Below are positions 33,782-43,281 of a stretch of DNA of 64,000 bases, in pieces. How positions within the stretch are numbered: the stretch's first letter is position 1; each line of letters opens with the position of its first letter. The notes beneath the pieces were generated by a model, which saw nothing but the letters and a program-made list of their open reading frames with translations, had not been told where the DNA came from and did no database searches. Position numbers and translations under genes: made by a program. Origin of the DNA: JBGSKY01 sp041740995 (lineage in GTDB: Bacteria > Planctomycetota > Planctomycetia > Pirellulales > Pirellulaceae); the NCBI GenBank assembly GCA_041740995.1, contig JBGSKY010000094.1, positions 1 through 64,000 on the forward strand, given 5' to 3'.

Positions 33782-34561
33782 ATGCTGCGACGCACGATAG
33801 AAAAACTCAGTCGCGGGATTACGCTCAAGCGAAAATTACCAGCGGATTTTTCGAACCTACCGTTGATCGTATCACCAGAATCGGCTTTAAAATTTTGGAA
33901 GTCGGGATTCGGTGATGAACTGGCCGACTTGCTAAGAATTGCCAAGACTTACGTCCAGCCAGGCAACGTTGCCTGGGACATCGGTGCCAATGTTGGAGTC
34001 TTCACTTTTGGAGCAGCCGCTAGATGCGGTAAAAATGGCAAGGTACTTGCCGTTGAAGCCGATGCTTGGTTGGCCGTGTTGTTGCAACGCTCTAGAATGT
34101 TGCCCGCCAATCTTGATTATTCAGTCGAAGTTCTTTGCGCAGCAGTTTCGGACGAAAATAAAATCCTCAATTTCCAGATCGCTCAGCGCGGTCGGATGGC
34201 GAACTCGCTTGAAAAGAGTGGCCAGCGCGATCCGGCGGGAGGCGTTCGTTATTCATTGCCTGTCCCAAGTTATACGCTCGATACATTGCTCGAAAGATTT
34301 CAATCTCCAAACGTCATCAAGATAGATGTCGAAGGAGCAGAACTCTTGGTTCTTCAAGGTGCAAAAAGAATGCTTAGCGAAGTCCGACCAATCATCTACT
34401 GCGAAGTCGGTGAAGAACTTTCGTCGGAAGTCTATAACATTTTTCGTGAATCAAAATATCGCATTTACGATGGCGATAATCCTCAATTGATCGAGCAATC
34501 TAGCGCCCCTTGGGCAACGCTTGCGATTCCCGAAGAAGCCGTTAGTCATTGGGTCAACTAG
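33782..34561 (+). CDS. FkbM-family methyltransferase
   Basis: 259 aa from the ATG at 33782, which has GGAT at 33771-33774 as a possible ribosome-binding site; an in-frame TTG at 33770 is the alternative. Motifs are NVAWDIGANVGVFTFGAAAR, KVLAVEADAWLAVLLQRSR, VIKIDVEGAELLVLQGAKRM and IIYCEVGEE, the complete FkbM set. It is a SAM-dependent O-methyltransferase probably acting on a sugar. It lies 23 bp before the exosortase start. Confidence 0.88.
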   Translation: MLRRTIEKLSRGITLKRKLPADFSNLPLIVSPESALKFWKSGFGDELADLLRIAKTYVQPGNVAWDIGANVGVFTFGAAARCGKNGKVLAVEADAWLAVLLQRSRMLPANLDYSVEVLCAAVSDENKILNFQIAQRGRMANSLEKSGQRDPAGGVRYSLPVPSYTLDTLLERFQSPNVIKIDVEGAELLVLQGAKRMLSEVRPIIYCEVGEELSSEVYNIFRESKYRIYDGDNPQLIEQSSAPWATLAIPEEAVSHWVN

Positions 34562-34584
34562 ACTCTGACTCCAAAACAACTCTG

Positions 34585-36252
34585 ATGTCGACAACCGATA
34601 TCGCTCGCGACGAATTGATTTTGAACGAACCAAGCGTTAATCCGACTGTCATAAGGTTATGGCAATCTCGGTTTGCATCGCCATGGTTTTTGCTGGCAGT
34701 TCTGCAACTGCCGTATGTGGCGCTCTATCTATACTATCTGTGGGCCAGCACTCACTATCAGTTCTATCCGGTTCTAATGGGAGCTGTCGGCTATTTGGTC
34801 TACTCGCGTTGGAGCGATCAATCAGCAACGCTTGCTTGGCGACGTTTCGGCTTCGTTTGTGGCGTGATCGGAGTCACGCTTTCCCTGTTTTCAAGCGTCG
34901 TTGTATCGCCGTGGCTGGCGTATCTTGGATTTGCGTTGACCATTGTCGCTTGGCTAGCGCCAGCAACTGACAACCGCTCCGGTGCGAGCCTTTGTTACTT
35001 GGCATGGCCGTTGTTCCTAGTTTGGAAACCACCGTACAACGATATCGCGACCGCCGACACTTATCTGATTACGTTCCTTCAAAAACTTAGCGCATCCTTA
35101 TCGTCGCCGCTGTTAGATATTTTGACGATTCCACATTACATGCAGGGGACAATTATCACGCTGGCCGATCGAAGCTTTGGAGTCGAAGAAGCCTGCAGTG
35201 GCGTGCAATCGTTTTTTGCTATCCTCTGCATCGCCGCCATGTTGATGGTTTGGAATCGAAGATCGTTGATTCATTCTTTAATCGTGGTCGTATCAAGTAT
35301 TGTTTGGGCGATTGTTATGAATACGCTGCGAATCACCGTCATTCCCCCGGCAAGCTTGTGGTTATCGATCGATCTATCGCATGGTATGCCGCATCAGATT
35401 CTTGGGTTTGCAACAATGGGTCTTGCATTCTGGATGCTTTATTCAACTGACAATCTATTGGTTTATTGGTTCGGTTCTGGCGAAGCAGATCTCGACCCTG
35501 ACGAATCAGTGAAAGTAGCTCGGACCAACAAGCAAACTTGGTCGCTGATTGTCTATCCAATTCTTTTGCTGCTATCCATTTCCGCAGTGGTTCAGTCATT
35601 AGACTTGCAAAAGAAAGCGGTTCGATTGGTTGGTGGAAATATCTTTTTGCCGCTGCAGGGTGATGATTTACCTAGCAATATTAATGAATGGCAAAAAGTT
35701 AGCTACCAACAACAGCGTCGGACAAACGATGCAGACTTCGGCGAACAATCCGACGTTTGGATTTTTCAGGATAGTGATCATCAAGCTACTTTTTCGCTAG
35801 ACCAGACTTTTCGACTCTGGCACGATTTGACGGTCTGCTATGGCAACACCGGTTGGAAGATTGTCGAACAAAATGTTGTATTCGGCGACGACGATCAATG
35901 GCCTGTGGTTTCAGCTTTCTTTGAACGAAACGACGGTAGGCACGCGATAGTCATGTTCTGCCTATTTGATCGTGCTGGACAACCGCTGGAAGTCCCCGGC
36001 TACGAAAGTTGGTGGTCTTCGATTGGCAACCGCATCGCGAAACGCTTTTCGTTCGACGCCGGCGATCTGTTTCGGGAGCAGACATGCTATCAAGCTCAAG
36101 TGTTCGCCGTTATTGATGCCGAACAAAAATCAGCGCGGCAAGATGCTGCCCTGGCATTACTTGAAGTCGCACGCAACCAAATTCGAAATGTCGGCTTGCA
36201 ACGCCTGCGGAATGAAAACGCGACGAATGAACGGCCCCAATCCAACCTGTAG
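34585..36252 (+). CDS. Exosortase with EpsI-like C-terminal domain (catalytic residues present, XrtU-like)
   Basis: 555 aa from the ATG at 34585. Eight or so transmembrane helices (residues 25-290) carry the exosortase active site. The nucleophile Cys204 lies in GVEEACSGVQSF, Arg249 in MNTLRIT and His270 in HGMPHQILGF. One more helix (about 315-335) leads to a periplasmic domain of about 200 residues with LPSNINEWQKVSY and CYGNTGWKIVE, resembling EpsI/exosortase-associated domains. Exosortases are thought to cleave and transfer proteins carrying a C-terminal PEP-type sorting signal. The fused C-terminal domain and planctomycete context suggest the XrtU group; that subtype call is from memory. 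No substrate with a clear PEP-CTERM tail was seen in the window. The gene directly abuts the TPR gene at 36253. Confidence 0.88.
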   Translation: MSTTDIARDELILNEPSVNPTVIRLWQSRFASPWFLLAVLQLPYVALYLYYLWASTHYQFYPVLMGAVGYLVYSRWSDQSATLAWRRFGFVCGVIGVTLSLFSSVVVSPWLAYLGFALTIVAWLAPATDNRSGASLCYLAWPLFLVWKPPYNDIATADTYLITFLQKLSASLSSPLLDILTIPHYMQGTIITLADRSFGVEEACSGVQSFFAILCIAAMLMVWNRRSLIHSLIVVVSSIVWAIVMNTLRITVIPPASLWLSIDLSHGMPHQILGFATMGLAFWMLYSTDNLLVYWFGSGEADLDPDESVKVARTNKQTWSLIVYPILLLLSISAVVQSLDLQKKAVRLVGGNIFLPLQGDDLPSNINEWQKVSYQQQRRTNDADFGEQSDVWIFQDSDHQATFSLDQTFRLWHDLTVCYGNTGWKIVEQNVVFGDDDQWPVVSAFFERNDGRHAIVMFCLFDRAGQPLEVPGYESWWSSIGNRIAKRFSFDAGDLFREQTCYQAQVFAVIDAEQKSARQDAALALLEVARNQIRNVGLQRLRNENATNERPQSNL

Positions 36253-37965
36253 ATGTCGAACTCTATTCCATCGACCGAACCGCAGTTGAACAATCAGCAC
36301 ACCAAGTCAGAGTTCTGGAGAAGAGGCAAACCGGCGCTTGCGCTGACCGCATTAACGTTATTGCTGGTCACCTATAGCTACTTTTTTGTCCAGCCAAATT
36401 TGGTCTCGCAATACAAAAAATCCATTTTGCACTCCTGCGGCAAAGTCGGGATTACTGAGCAATTGTTACTCAGCAAATTGGATTCAACAGACAACAAACT
36501 AAGACCGTCGCTAGAGTCCAAAGCATTGGAACTTACTGAAAAGATTGCGTTGCTCGAAGACGCTCAGCTTCGTTTACAGAGATTGTCCAGTGAGGCCAAC
36601 GACGATGACGCCTTACGTTACGACTCGGCCATTGTTTCAATTTCCTTAGCGGATCTATACGATGAAAACATTCAAAGGTTGCTCAAGTCAGGCGAGCAGC
36701 AAAAGAACGGATCGGTCGAGCTTGAAAACCTAATCTCAAAATCGCTCAACCGTCGCCAAGAAGCAATGTCGAACATGCAATCGATTGCCAATGTTGAAAA
36801 CGGTTCGGTTGCGTCGATGGCAAAGCTTTGGTTAATGGAACGACAACTCGCTAACGCAACTTTGTCCAGCGACATTTCAGACCGAGCAATTCAAGATCTT
36901 CAAGCAGTGCTTGCCACTGAGCCCACCAATGAGAACGCCCGAATCTTGATGCTCCGAGCACTGACGCTGAGCAGTTTATCTGTTGACGGACCTTCGATAA
37001 ATCAACGCCTAAAATTTGCAAATGTTGCGACGGCGATTGCTAACGAAGTATCCGCTCCAACAATCAAAGAGCAGCTTTGGTTTGCACAGTCGCTTCAGGT
37101 CATCGATCCGATTGCAGCGCAAGATTTGGCGTTTCAATCGGCGCAACCATTCTGGAGCCAAAAAGCGTCGGTCTACAATTCTGTTGAAACTCTGGAAGCG
37201 GTTTTCGAGAGCTTAATCATCAACAAAAATCTAACAGAAGCACAAGCGTTTGTCGGTGAACATCTTCCGAAGATGACCTACTACGAACAAGTAAGTTTTC
37301 GCAGTCAATGTGCTGCAAATTGTATTCGTCAGACAGTTGCTTTCGTCTTGAACGAGAACGTCGAATCCCAAAACAACGAGATGAATAGTTCGCGCAAGCC
37401 AGTCAACTCGAAAGCAAACATCGAAGTGACTCGGCTGATCGATTTGGCTGTATTGCTTGCTCCAGAGTCTGATTTCTTGATTGCCTATTTCGATACAATT
37501 GCTCAAGACGAATCGAAAAACGAGATCGCTCAACGGCTTGCAAGCAAGTTCGCCGAGAGTGATGACAAAACTTGCGAGGCACTCCTCAATTCAATTCGGG
37601 CATTGCGTCAAAACGAGGAAGCGAACCTTTCGCATTTTGTCGAGCATGCCACCAGCGAGAAAACATCGTATGCGATTGTGGCGGCCGCTTCAGCGATCAA
37701 ACTTGCTCAAACCAATCAAACCACTACAGGAACTGCAATTGCTTTTCTAAAGCTAATCAATGACGCTCGACCGGAGATATTACTTGCCTGGTCCAATCGC
37801 GCAAAACTACATATGCTTCAGCAGGAATTGCCGGCGGCGCTTGAGTGCTTATATCACCTTCAAAATGCCTTGCCTGAGAATCGCGAAATTGGTCAACAAA
37901 TCGAAGCAGTTCAACGGCAGTTAGAAGTGCCCAAAGATCAAACCGATGCGTCAATTGGCAATTGA
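36253..37965 (+). CDS. Membrane-anchored helical-repeat (TPR-like) protein
   Basis: 570 aa. It begins on the base after the exosortase stop codon, so the two are certainly co-translated. A cytoplasmic N-terminus of about 25 residues precedes one transmembrane helix (ALALTALTLLLVTYSYFFV). A long alpha-helical periplasmic region with irregular TPR-like repeats follows, for example DRAIQDLQAVLATEPTNENA and, near the end, NRAKLHMLQQELPAALECLY. No catalytic motif is visible. By position it may be a scaffold for the exosortase, comparable to the TPR protein at 4091. Confidence 0.72.
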   Translation: MSNSIPSTEPQLNNQHTKSEFWRRGKPALALTALTLLLVTYSYFFVQPNLVSQYKKSILHSCGKVGITEQLLLSKLDSTDNKLRPSLESKALELTEKIALLEDAQLRLQRLSSEANDDDALRYDSAIVSISLADLYDENIQRLLKSGEQQKNGSVELENLISKSLNRRQEAMSNMQSIANVENGSVASMAKLWLMERQLANATLSSDISDRAIQDLQAVLATEPTNENARILMLRALTLSSLSVDGPSINQRLKFANVATAIANEVSAPTIKEQLWFAQSLQVIDPIAAQDLAFQSAQPFWSQKASVYNSVETLEAVFESLIINKNLTEAQAFVGEHLPKMTYYEQVSFRSQCAANCIRQTVAFVLNENVESQNNEMNSSRKPVNSKANIEVTRLIDLAVLLAPESDFLIAYFDTIAQDESKNEIAQRLASKFAESDDKTCEALLNSIRALRQNEEANLSHFVEHATSEKTSYAIVAAASAIKLAQTNQTTTGTAIAFLKLINDARPEILLAWSNRAKLHMLQQELPAALECLYHLQNALPENREIGQQIEAVQRQLEVPKDQTDASIGN

Positions 37966-37989
37966 TTTTGTCGGTAGTTGATCCTCACT

Positions 37990-39312
37990 ATGAAGAAAGC
38001 ATTCGACTCTTACTCACAGACCAAGTCGGACAAACCCCGCGTTAGACTGCCGCGTGTGGTTTTGTTATATCACTATTTTTATCCGGATGATGTGATCAGT
38101 GCCCGACTGTTTTCCGATTTAGCGATCGAGCTAACGCAACAGGGTTATGACGTGACGGCCATGCCGTCGATTCGTTCTTGTCACGACGAACAACTCACCT
38201 ATCCCAAGGTTGAGAGTTGGCAAGGCGTACGCATTCGTCGTGTTTGGCGACCGGCTTGGAAACAGGCATCTAATCGAGGTCGTCTAGGCAACGCATTCGC
38301 AGTCCTAGTCGGCTGGTCTTGGCGAGCGATTTGGTGGTCGCGTAATGGTCGCGAGACGGTAATTCTTGGGACCGATCCAATTCTTAGCGTCCTGACGGCG
38401 ATCGTTTGGCGAGTCTTTCGGCCTCGCGCCAGGATCATTCACTGGGTTCACGACGTCTACCCTCAGGCTGCGATTGCCGACGAGCTAATTCGCCCACATT
38501 CACTCGCCGCTAGAGTTCTAAATCGTCTTTTACGCATCGCTTATCGTCGATGCAATGTCGTTGCCGATCTTGGTCCCTGCATGAGAGCAGTGATGTCCGA
38601 GGCGTTGGGCATAACTACATCGAAACAAGTTTCGCCAACGGCTGCTAAGACATCGACGGGCACTATTCTTTCTCCATCGGGTGTCCAAGTAACGCTGCCG
38701 CCTTGGTCGTTGGTCGAACCGAATTGTGTACCACTCGCCAAGCCGGAGGTTCGCTCTGACTTGTTTGGAGCGGCAATGCTTGGATTACTTTACAGCGGGA
38801 ACCTAGGCCGAGGCCACTTGTTCGAACCATTCTTGCAACTTGCACGAAATTTTTCGACGGAAGAAATCAGTCTTTGCTTTGCCGGCCGTGGTGTTCGCTT
38901 TGAAGACTTGAAACGGTCGCTCACTTCTGAAGACAAGAACATACGTTTGCTTGGATTTGCATCTGAGAGCCAGTTGGAAGAACGACTTGCTGCCGCGGAT
39001 GTCCATCTGGTCAGCCTCAAGCCCGCTTGGACGGGATCCGTTATACCGTCTAAATTTTTTGGATCGTTAGCTTCTGGCCGGCCCGTCCTGTTCGCTGGCT
39101 CCAGCGATTCATCACTGGCGATCTGGATTCGAGAATTCGGAGTCGGATGGGTCTTGGACGATTCCGATTTCCAAGCGGTCGTTGACGCAATGAAAGAATA
39201 TGCGAGAGACCCAATTGCAAGATCGACGATGAACAACCACTGTTTCGAAGTTTATCAAGAACGCTTTTCTAAAAAGGTACAACTGTCGAGCTGGGTTCGT
39301 TTGCTAGAATGA
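37990..39312 (+). CDS. Family 4 glycosyltransferase (WcaI/WbuB-like)
   Basis: 440 aa from the ATG at 37990 (TTG at 37978 is an alternative). The N-terminal half has VVLLYHYFYPDDVISARLFS, then VRIRRVWRPAW and IIHWVHDVYPQAAIADELI. The C-terminal half has GLLYSGNLGRGHLFEPFLQL, SLCFAGRGVRFEDL and LVSLKPAWTGSVIPSKFFGS with ASGRPVLFAG. These are hallmarks of the WcaI/WbuB subgroup. In place of the canonical EX7E motif it has the PSKFFGSLASGRP block. It is the last intact gene of the polysaccharide cluster. Confidence 0.85.
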   Translation: MKKAFDSYSQTKSDKPRVRLPRVVLLYHYFYPDDVISARLFSDLAIELTQQGYDVTAMPSIRSCHDEQLTYPKVESWQGVRIRRVWRPAWKQASNRGRLGNAFAVLVGWSWRAIWWSRNGRETVILGTDPILSVLTAIVWRVFRPRARIIHWVHDVYPQAAIADELIRPHSLAARVLNRLLRIAYRRCNVVADLGPCMRAVMSEALGITTSKQVSPTAAKTSTGTILSPSGVQVTLPPWSLVEPNCVPLAKPEVRSDLFGAAMLGLLYSGNLGRGHLFEPFLQLARNFSTEEISLCFAGRGVRFEDLKRSLTSEDKNIRLLGFASESQLEERLAAADVHLVSLKPAWTGSVIPSKFFGSLASGRPVLFAGSSDSSLAIWIREFGVGWVLDDSDFQAVVDAMKEYARDPIARSTMNNHCFEVYQERFSKKVQLSSWVRLLE

Positions 39313-39416
39313 GGCCAGCTTGCTGTGAAGGACAAACAACAAAATTAAACTCCCGTCCTTTTTGTCAGGAATTTATCAAGATTCTTCCAATTTGCTGGGT
39401 CGTAGTTTCTCTGAAG

Positions 39417-39983
39417 ATGTTGCCGTTCACAATGCGACGTTTACTATTCACGACCTGCATTTTGGCGTGGCCTCATCAATTTGCATTTCCGAATTCTACC
39501 CCTCCGAATTTCGTTCTGATCATTGCCGACGATCTCGGGTATGGTGAGAGAGGTATGCAAGGCAATTCGCAGCTCCCAACACCCAACATAGATGCATTGA
39601 CGACCAATGGAGTTCGATGAACTGCGAGAAATGTAACCTCTTCAAATTGCAGCCCATCTCGTGCTGCGATCTTTACCGGCAAGTATCAATCACACTTTGG
39701 GTACGATCCAAATCTAACCGGTGAGCAAAATCTTTCGAGTTTGGCAGGGCTGCCAATCGATCAAACAACTTTCTTGTCGCAATTGCAATCCATTGGCAAT
39801 CGAACTTCACTCTTTGTTGAATGGCATTTAGGTGCTAGCGAAGAAAAGCGACCTTTGCGTCGAGGTTGCAACGAATTCTTCGGATTTCTCCACGAAGGTC
39901 ACTTCTACCGCCCAGGGCCACCCTTCGAAAACGTGTTGACTCTCACCTGTATTGCGTCAGTTGAATCTGGATTTGGCGGCTGA
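39417..39983 (+). pseudogene. Truncated sulfatase with in-frame stop
   Basis: From the ATG at 39417 the frame encodes a signal peptide and a sulfatase N-terminus (NFVLIIADDLGYGERGMQGN, then LPTPNIDALTTNGVR). It is then broken by TGA at 39618-39620. The same frame continues without shift: NVTSSNCSPSRAAIFTGKYQ holds the intact CxPxR formylglycine motif, and EWHLGASEEKRPLRRGCNEF leads to FFGFLHEGHFY, after which similarity stops at 39983. Normal sulfatases are 450-550 aa, so about two thirds of the protein is missing. One nonsense mutation plus loss of the 3' part indicates a decaying gene. Selenocysteine use is unlikely because the TGA is not at the active site. Confidence 0.85.
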
Positions 39984-40706
39984 TCGAGCTATCCTATCGT
40001 CCGAAGGATGACTTTAGGACGACACGATCTCGACAAACTTTCACCGCCCAGGAAAAAGCTGCTTTCGTCTTCGGGAAGCGTGATGTCCAAAAGCCAATGC
40101 AGACTGTTTTAATGCCCCAATGATTGTGGATCGCTAGGCTGGGCATCGCGTGAAAAAAGTTAATATTCCGTGCGACCGTGGCCTTTCTCAATCGTCTCAG
40201 TTCTAACGACACGGCATGATGTTTTCTCTCCGCAATGATGCCCTGCACGATCAGCTCGCTCAGCGGCTTCCAGTTTTGGTTCACGCGGCAGACGGCTGGG
40301 AATATAACAGCTGAGTTTGTGCTGAGGAATTTGAAATTCGAATGCGATCGCTTTTTAACCTATCAATCGCCTGGCAAATCAGATTGGAGCTGGCGAACGA
40401 TCATGCTGCGGACGCTGGCAACTTGCTAGGGAAGATAAGGATCTATCGATTCGCAAAACGTCGCAGCTAACAATTGAAACAAAAATCTTCTTGCCCGTAT
40501 TCTTGATGAACTATGGAAGAGTTGGCAAGAAAATTAGTGATTAAAAGAAGGGAAAGTTGAAATCACTTTGCTCTTCTTCGCGCAGATCTTCCTAGCCCAA
40601 ATTTTCCCACCTGAGTCTTGCGATTGCTCATGAAAGCTCGAATAAAGGTAGGAATATTTGAGTAAGGGAAATTAGGAATGTTGGAGCAAGATTTTTGTAA
40701 AGCTTG
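39984..40706. other. 723-bp non-coding region after the sulfatase remnant
   Basis: No intact gene is visible. Several short open frames exist on both strands (for example 39994-40284 minus and 40235-40429 plus), but none resembles a known protein and none continues the sulfatase. The part after 40430 is AT-rich. The region marks the boundary between the polysaccharide cluster and the pyrimidine catabolism genes and may be decayed sequence from a past rearrangement. Confidence 0.5.
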
Positions 40707-41837
40707 CTAGCCCCTGGCCAGGGCATTGCTTTGGTCGACGAAATCGTCGCCATCCCATTCAGCGTCGGCGCGAATCATCTTCTGGCGATCGTGTTCCGCT
40801 TTCTTGGCCGCTCTTGCTTCGGCTTGGCGTCGGACGAGATCGGCATGCGTCGTGAAGAATTGCAGCGAGTGACCGCGGAAATCATCGAGTGTTTCGAACT
40901 TGTGCTTCTCCATGAACGCCAACAACTGCTCGCACATTTCTTGTACGCAGCGATATCCCATCTTCATTACACCCGTGCAAACTTGGACGGTGTGTGAACC
41001 GAGCAAGATAAATTGCGCAGCGTCGGTACCGGTCTCGATACCGCCCATCCCGCTGAGAGTTCGGTCGGGATATTCGTCACGCAAAACTGTGGCGATCTCC
41101 ATGCACATTCGCAATGCGATCGGCATTACCGCTTGACATGAATATCCGCCAGGCGTTGTGTAGCCCTCGACGCTAGGCTCTGGACGCAGGGTGTCCAAAT
41201 CGACCCCGCAGACGCTGCGAATCGTATTGATCGCGCTTAAGCCATCGACGCCAGCGGCCAGACTTGCACGACTTGGTTCTTCAATGTGCATCACGTTTGG
41301 CGTCATCTTTGCCCAGACCGGTTTCTTTGCCGTCTCCATGACCCAGCCGCAAACCTCTTTCAAGATCGTCGGATTTTGGCCCATCGCGGCGCCCATTTTT
41401 CGTTCGGGCAGACCATGTGGACAAGAGAAGTTTAGCTCGAATGCGTCGACGCCTGCTTCTTCGCAACGTCCAATCATTTCCTGCCAAGCTTCTTTGTTGT
41501 ATTCCTCCATTACCGATGCGATCAAGCAGCCTTCAGGATAGGCGTCTTTTACCTGTTTGAATTCGTCAATCCAAGTTTCAAACGGACGGTCGCTAATCAG
41601 CTCAATATTTTCCCAGCCGTAAATTTCGCCGCTGACTCGGCTGCGCAGTCGGTGGTACCGCGGCTGAACATTGACAACCTTGCTGCAATCGAGGCTGACG
41701 GTTTTGCAGATCACCGCACCCCAGCCCTCTTTGAACGCTTTGTTGATCACGTTCGCGTTGGTCCCAGGCGGGCCCGATCCGATGATAAACGGATTAGGGA
41801 GTTTCATTCCATTGACAGTAGTTTCAAGCGTTGGCAT
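40707..41837 (-). CDS. preA: Dihydropyrimidine dehydrogenase PreA-like subunit lacking the ferredoxin domain
   Basis: 376 aa, FMN-binding beta/alpha barrel of the dihydroorotate/dihydropyrimidine dehydrogenase family. Motifs: NPFIIGSGPPGTNANVINKA, GAVICKTVSLD, AFELNFSCPHGLPERKMGAA, VWAKMTPNV, GLSAINTI, LSGMGGIETGTDAAQF and VQVCTGVMKMGY. It probably reduces uracil/thymine to the dihydro form with electrons from a partner. E. coli PreA (about 411 aa) ends with a two-cluster ferredoxin domain. Here, after TTHADLVRRQ, the tail has no cysteine and that domain is absent. No PreT homologue is in the window. It overlaps the upstream aminotransferase by 14 bases, indicating translational coupling. Confidence 0.85.
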   Translation of the reverse strand: MPTLETTVNGMKLPNPFIIGSGPPGTNANVINKAFKEGWGAVICKTVSLDCSKVVNVQPRYHRLRSRVSGEIYGWENIELISDRPFETWIDEFKQVKDAYPEGCLIASVMEEYNKEAWQEMIGRCEEAGVDAFELNFSCPHGLPERKMGAAMGQNPTILKEVCGWVMETAKKPVWAKMTPNVMHIEEPSRASLAAGVDGLSAINTIRSVCGVDLDTLRPEPSVEGYTTPGGYSCQAVMPIALRMCMEIATVLRDEYPDRTLSGMGGIETGTDAAQFILLGSHTVQVCTGVMKMGYRCVQEMCEQLLAFMEKHKFETLDDFRGHSLQFFTTHADLVRRQAEARAAKKAEHDRQKMIRADAEWDGDDFVDQSNALARG

Positions 41838-43212
41838 GGTTGCGGCTCACTTCGGTTAAGGCTTCGTCTAACATCGATACTAGGTAAGAGGCATCATCTT
41901 TTGTGATGCACATTGGTGGTTTAATTCGCAGCGTGTTTCCCATCAGCCCGCCTTTGCCGACCAACACTTGCCGTTCTTTCATTGCTTCCATCACCGCAGC
42001 GGCTTGTGCGGTTGCGGGTTGTTTAGTTTTACGGTCGAGAACCAATTCAACTCCCAACATCAACCCCATTCCGCGAACTTCACCGATCATCGGATGTTTG
42101 TCTTGCAAGGCCAACAATTCATCCTTCAAGTAGCCGCCGACTATCAATGAATTCTCCTGCAAGCCGTCTTCTTCAATGACCTCAAGGGTCGCCAGGCCTT
42201 GCGTCATGCTGATTGGATTGCCACCGTACGTGTTGAAGTGAATTTTTCGCTTCATGACTTCTGAAATGGGGGCTGTGGTCGTCATTGCACCAAGTGGTAT
42301 GCCATTACCAATTCCCTTTGCCATCGTAATAATATCCGGTTTAACACCCCAGTTTTGATGGGCCCAGAAGTGAGTTCCAGTTCGTCCGAAACCTCCTTGA
42401 ACTTCGTCAGCAATACAGACACCACCGTGTGAACGGACGATACCATAAACAATTTCGAAAAATTCTTTCGGTGGTATGATCGCACCACCAACCCCTTGGA
42501 TCGGCTCACCGATAAAGCATGCAATTTCACCAGATGTTTGGTATTGGATTACGTTCTTTATGTCGTGGGCACATTTAACGTCGCACGACGGATAGGTCAG
42601 ACCATAAGGACATCGGTAGCAATAGCCTGGATGCGTGTGCAACACGTTTGGCTGATTGTTTGAGCGGAATTTCCAAGTACCGTGGGCCGTGATGCCCATC
42701 GTGGCCGCTGTTCCGCCGTGATAGCCATTTCGTAGTGCGACGACATCGGCGTTTCCGGTGTACTCACGCGACGAAAGGATGGCGACTTCATTGGCTTCGC
42801 TACCGCTATTTGTAAAATAAGTGCGATGCAAGCCGTCCGGCATTTTGCTGGCGAGTTTTTCAGCAAATTGTGCGATTGTCGGATGCAAATAAATGGTCGT
42901 CGTATGTTGCAGCTTGCCGGTTTGTGCGCGAACTTTTTCGGCAACTTTCGGATGGCAGTGACCAACGCTGACGGTAACAATCCCAGCGAATCCGTCCAGG
43001 TAGCGTGTCCCAGTTTCGTCCCACAAATATTGCATGTGTCCATCGACGATCATCAGCGGTTCTTTGTAGATCGTGAACACGCCGGGCGAAACATACTGAT
43101 GACGCAAAGCGATGACTTCCGATTTTGACGGACCGTCGTAGGCTGGTGGAACATGATCGCAAATCGGCAGCGACACCTGGGGCCGCTTTTCAGTCTGAGC
43201 TTCAATCGCCAT
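41824..43212 (-). CDS. Class III aminotransferase (AGXT2-like, probable beta-alanine aminotransferase)
   Basis: 462 aa PLP enzyme of fold type I. Visible blocks are YLWDETGTRYLDGFAGIVTV, TYFTNSGSEANEVAI, ALRNGYHGGTAATMGIT, FIGEPIQGVGG, CIADEVQGGFGRTGTHFWA and the PLP-lysine segment ITMAKGIGNGIPLGA. A CYRCPYGLTYPSCDVKC insert is typical of AGXT2-like bacterial enzymes. In this cluster it most likely converts beta-alanine to malonate semialdehyde, the step after beta-ureidopropionase; the substrate is inferred from context. It is transcribed with preA, downstream of the permease. Confidence 0.87.
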   Translation of the reverse strand: MAIEAQTEKRPQVSLPICDHVPPAYDGPSKSEVIALRHQYVSPGVFTIYKEPLMIVDGHMQYLWDETGTRYLDGFAGIVTVSVGHCHPKVAEKVRAQTGKLQHTTTIYLHPTIAQFAEKLASKMPDGLHRTYFTNSGSEANEVAILSSREYTGNADVVALRNGYHGGTAATMGITAHGTWKFRSNNQPNVLHTHPGYCYRCPYGLTYPSCDVKCAHDIKNVIQYQTSGEIACFIGEPIQGVGGAIIPPKEFFEIVYGIVRSHGGVCIADEVQGGFGRTGTHFWAHQNWGVKPDIITMAKGIGNGIPLGAMTTTAPISEVMKRKIHFNTYGGNPISMTQGLATLEVIEEDGLQENSLIVGGYLKDELLALQDKHPMIGEVRGMGLMLGVELVLDRKTKQPATAQAAAVMEAMKERQVLVGKGGLMGNTLRIKPPMCITKDDASYLVSMLDEALTEVSRNHANA

Positions 43213-43281
43213 AACACTTTTCCTTTAGCAAAACGCCGCCTGCATACACTTGCAAGCAACCAACAACGAGCTGTCCTAAAT

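Noticed and set aside
39618..39620. TGA in the sulfatase frame read as selenocysteine
   Set aside because: The codon is not at the active-site Cys, no obvious SECIS-like hairpin follows, and the 3' part of the gene is lost, so a pseudogene is the simpler explanation.
39994..40284. 96-codon minus-strand frame considered as a transposase or integrase remnant
   Set aside because: No DDE, HUH or recombinase motif and no flanking inverted repeats were found.
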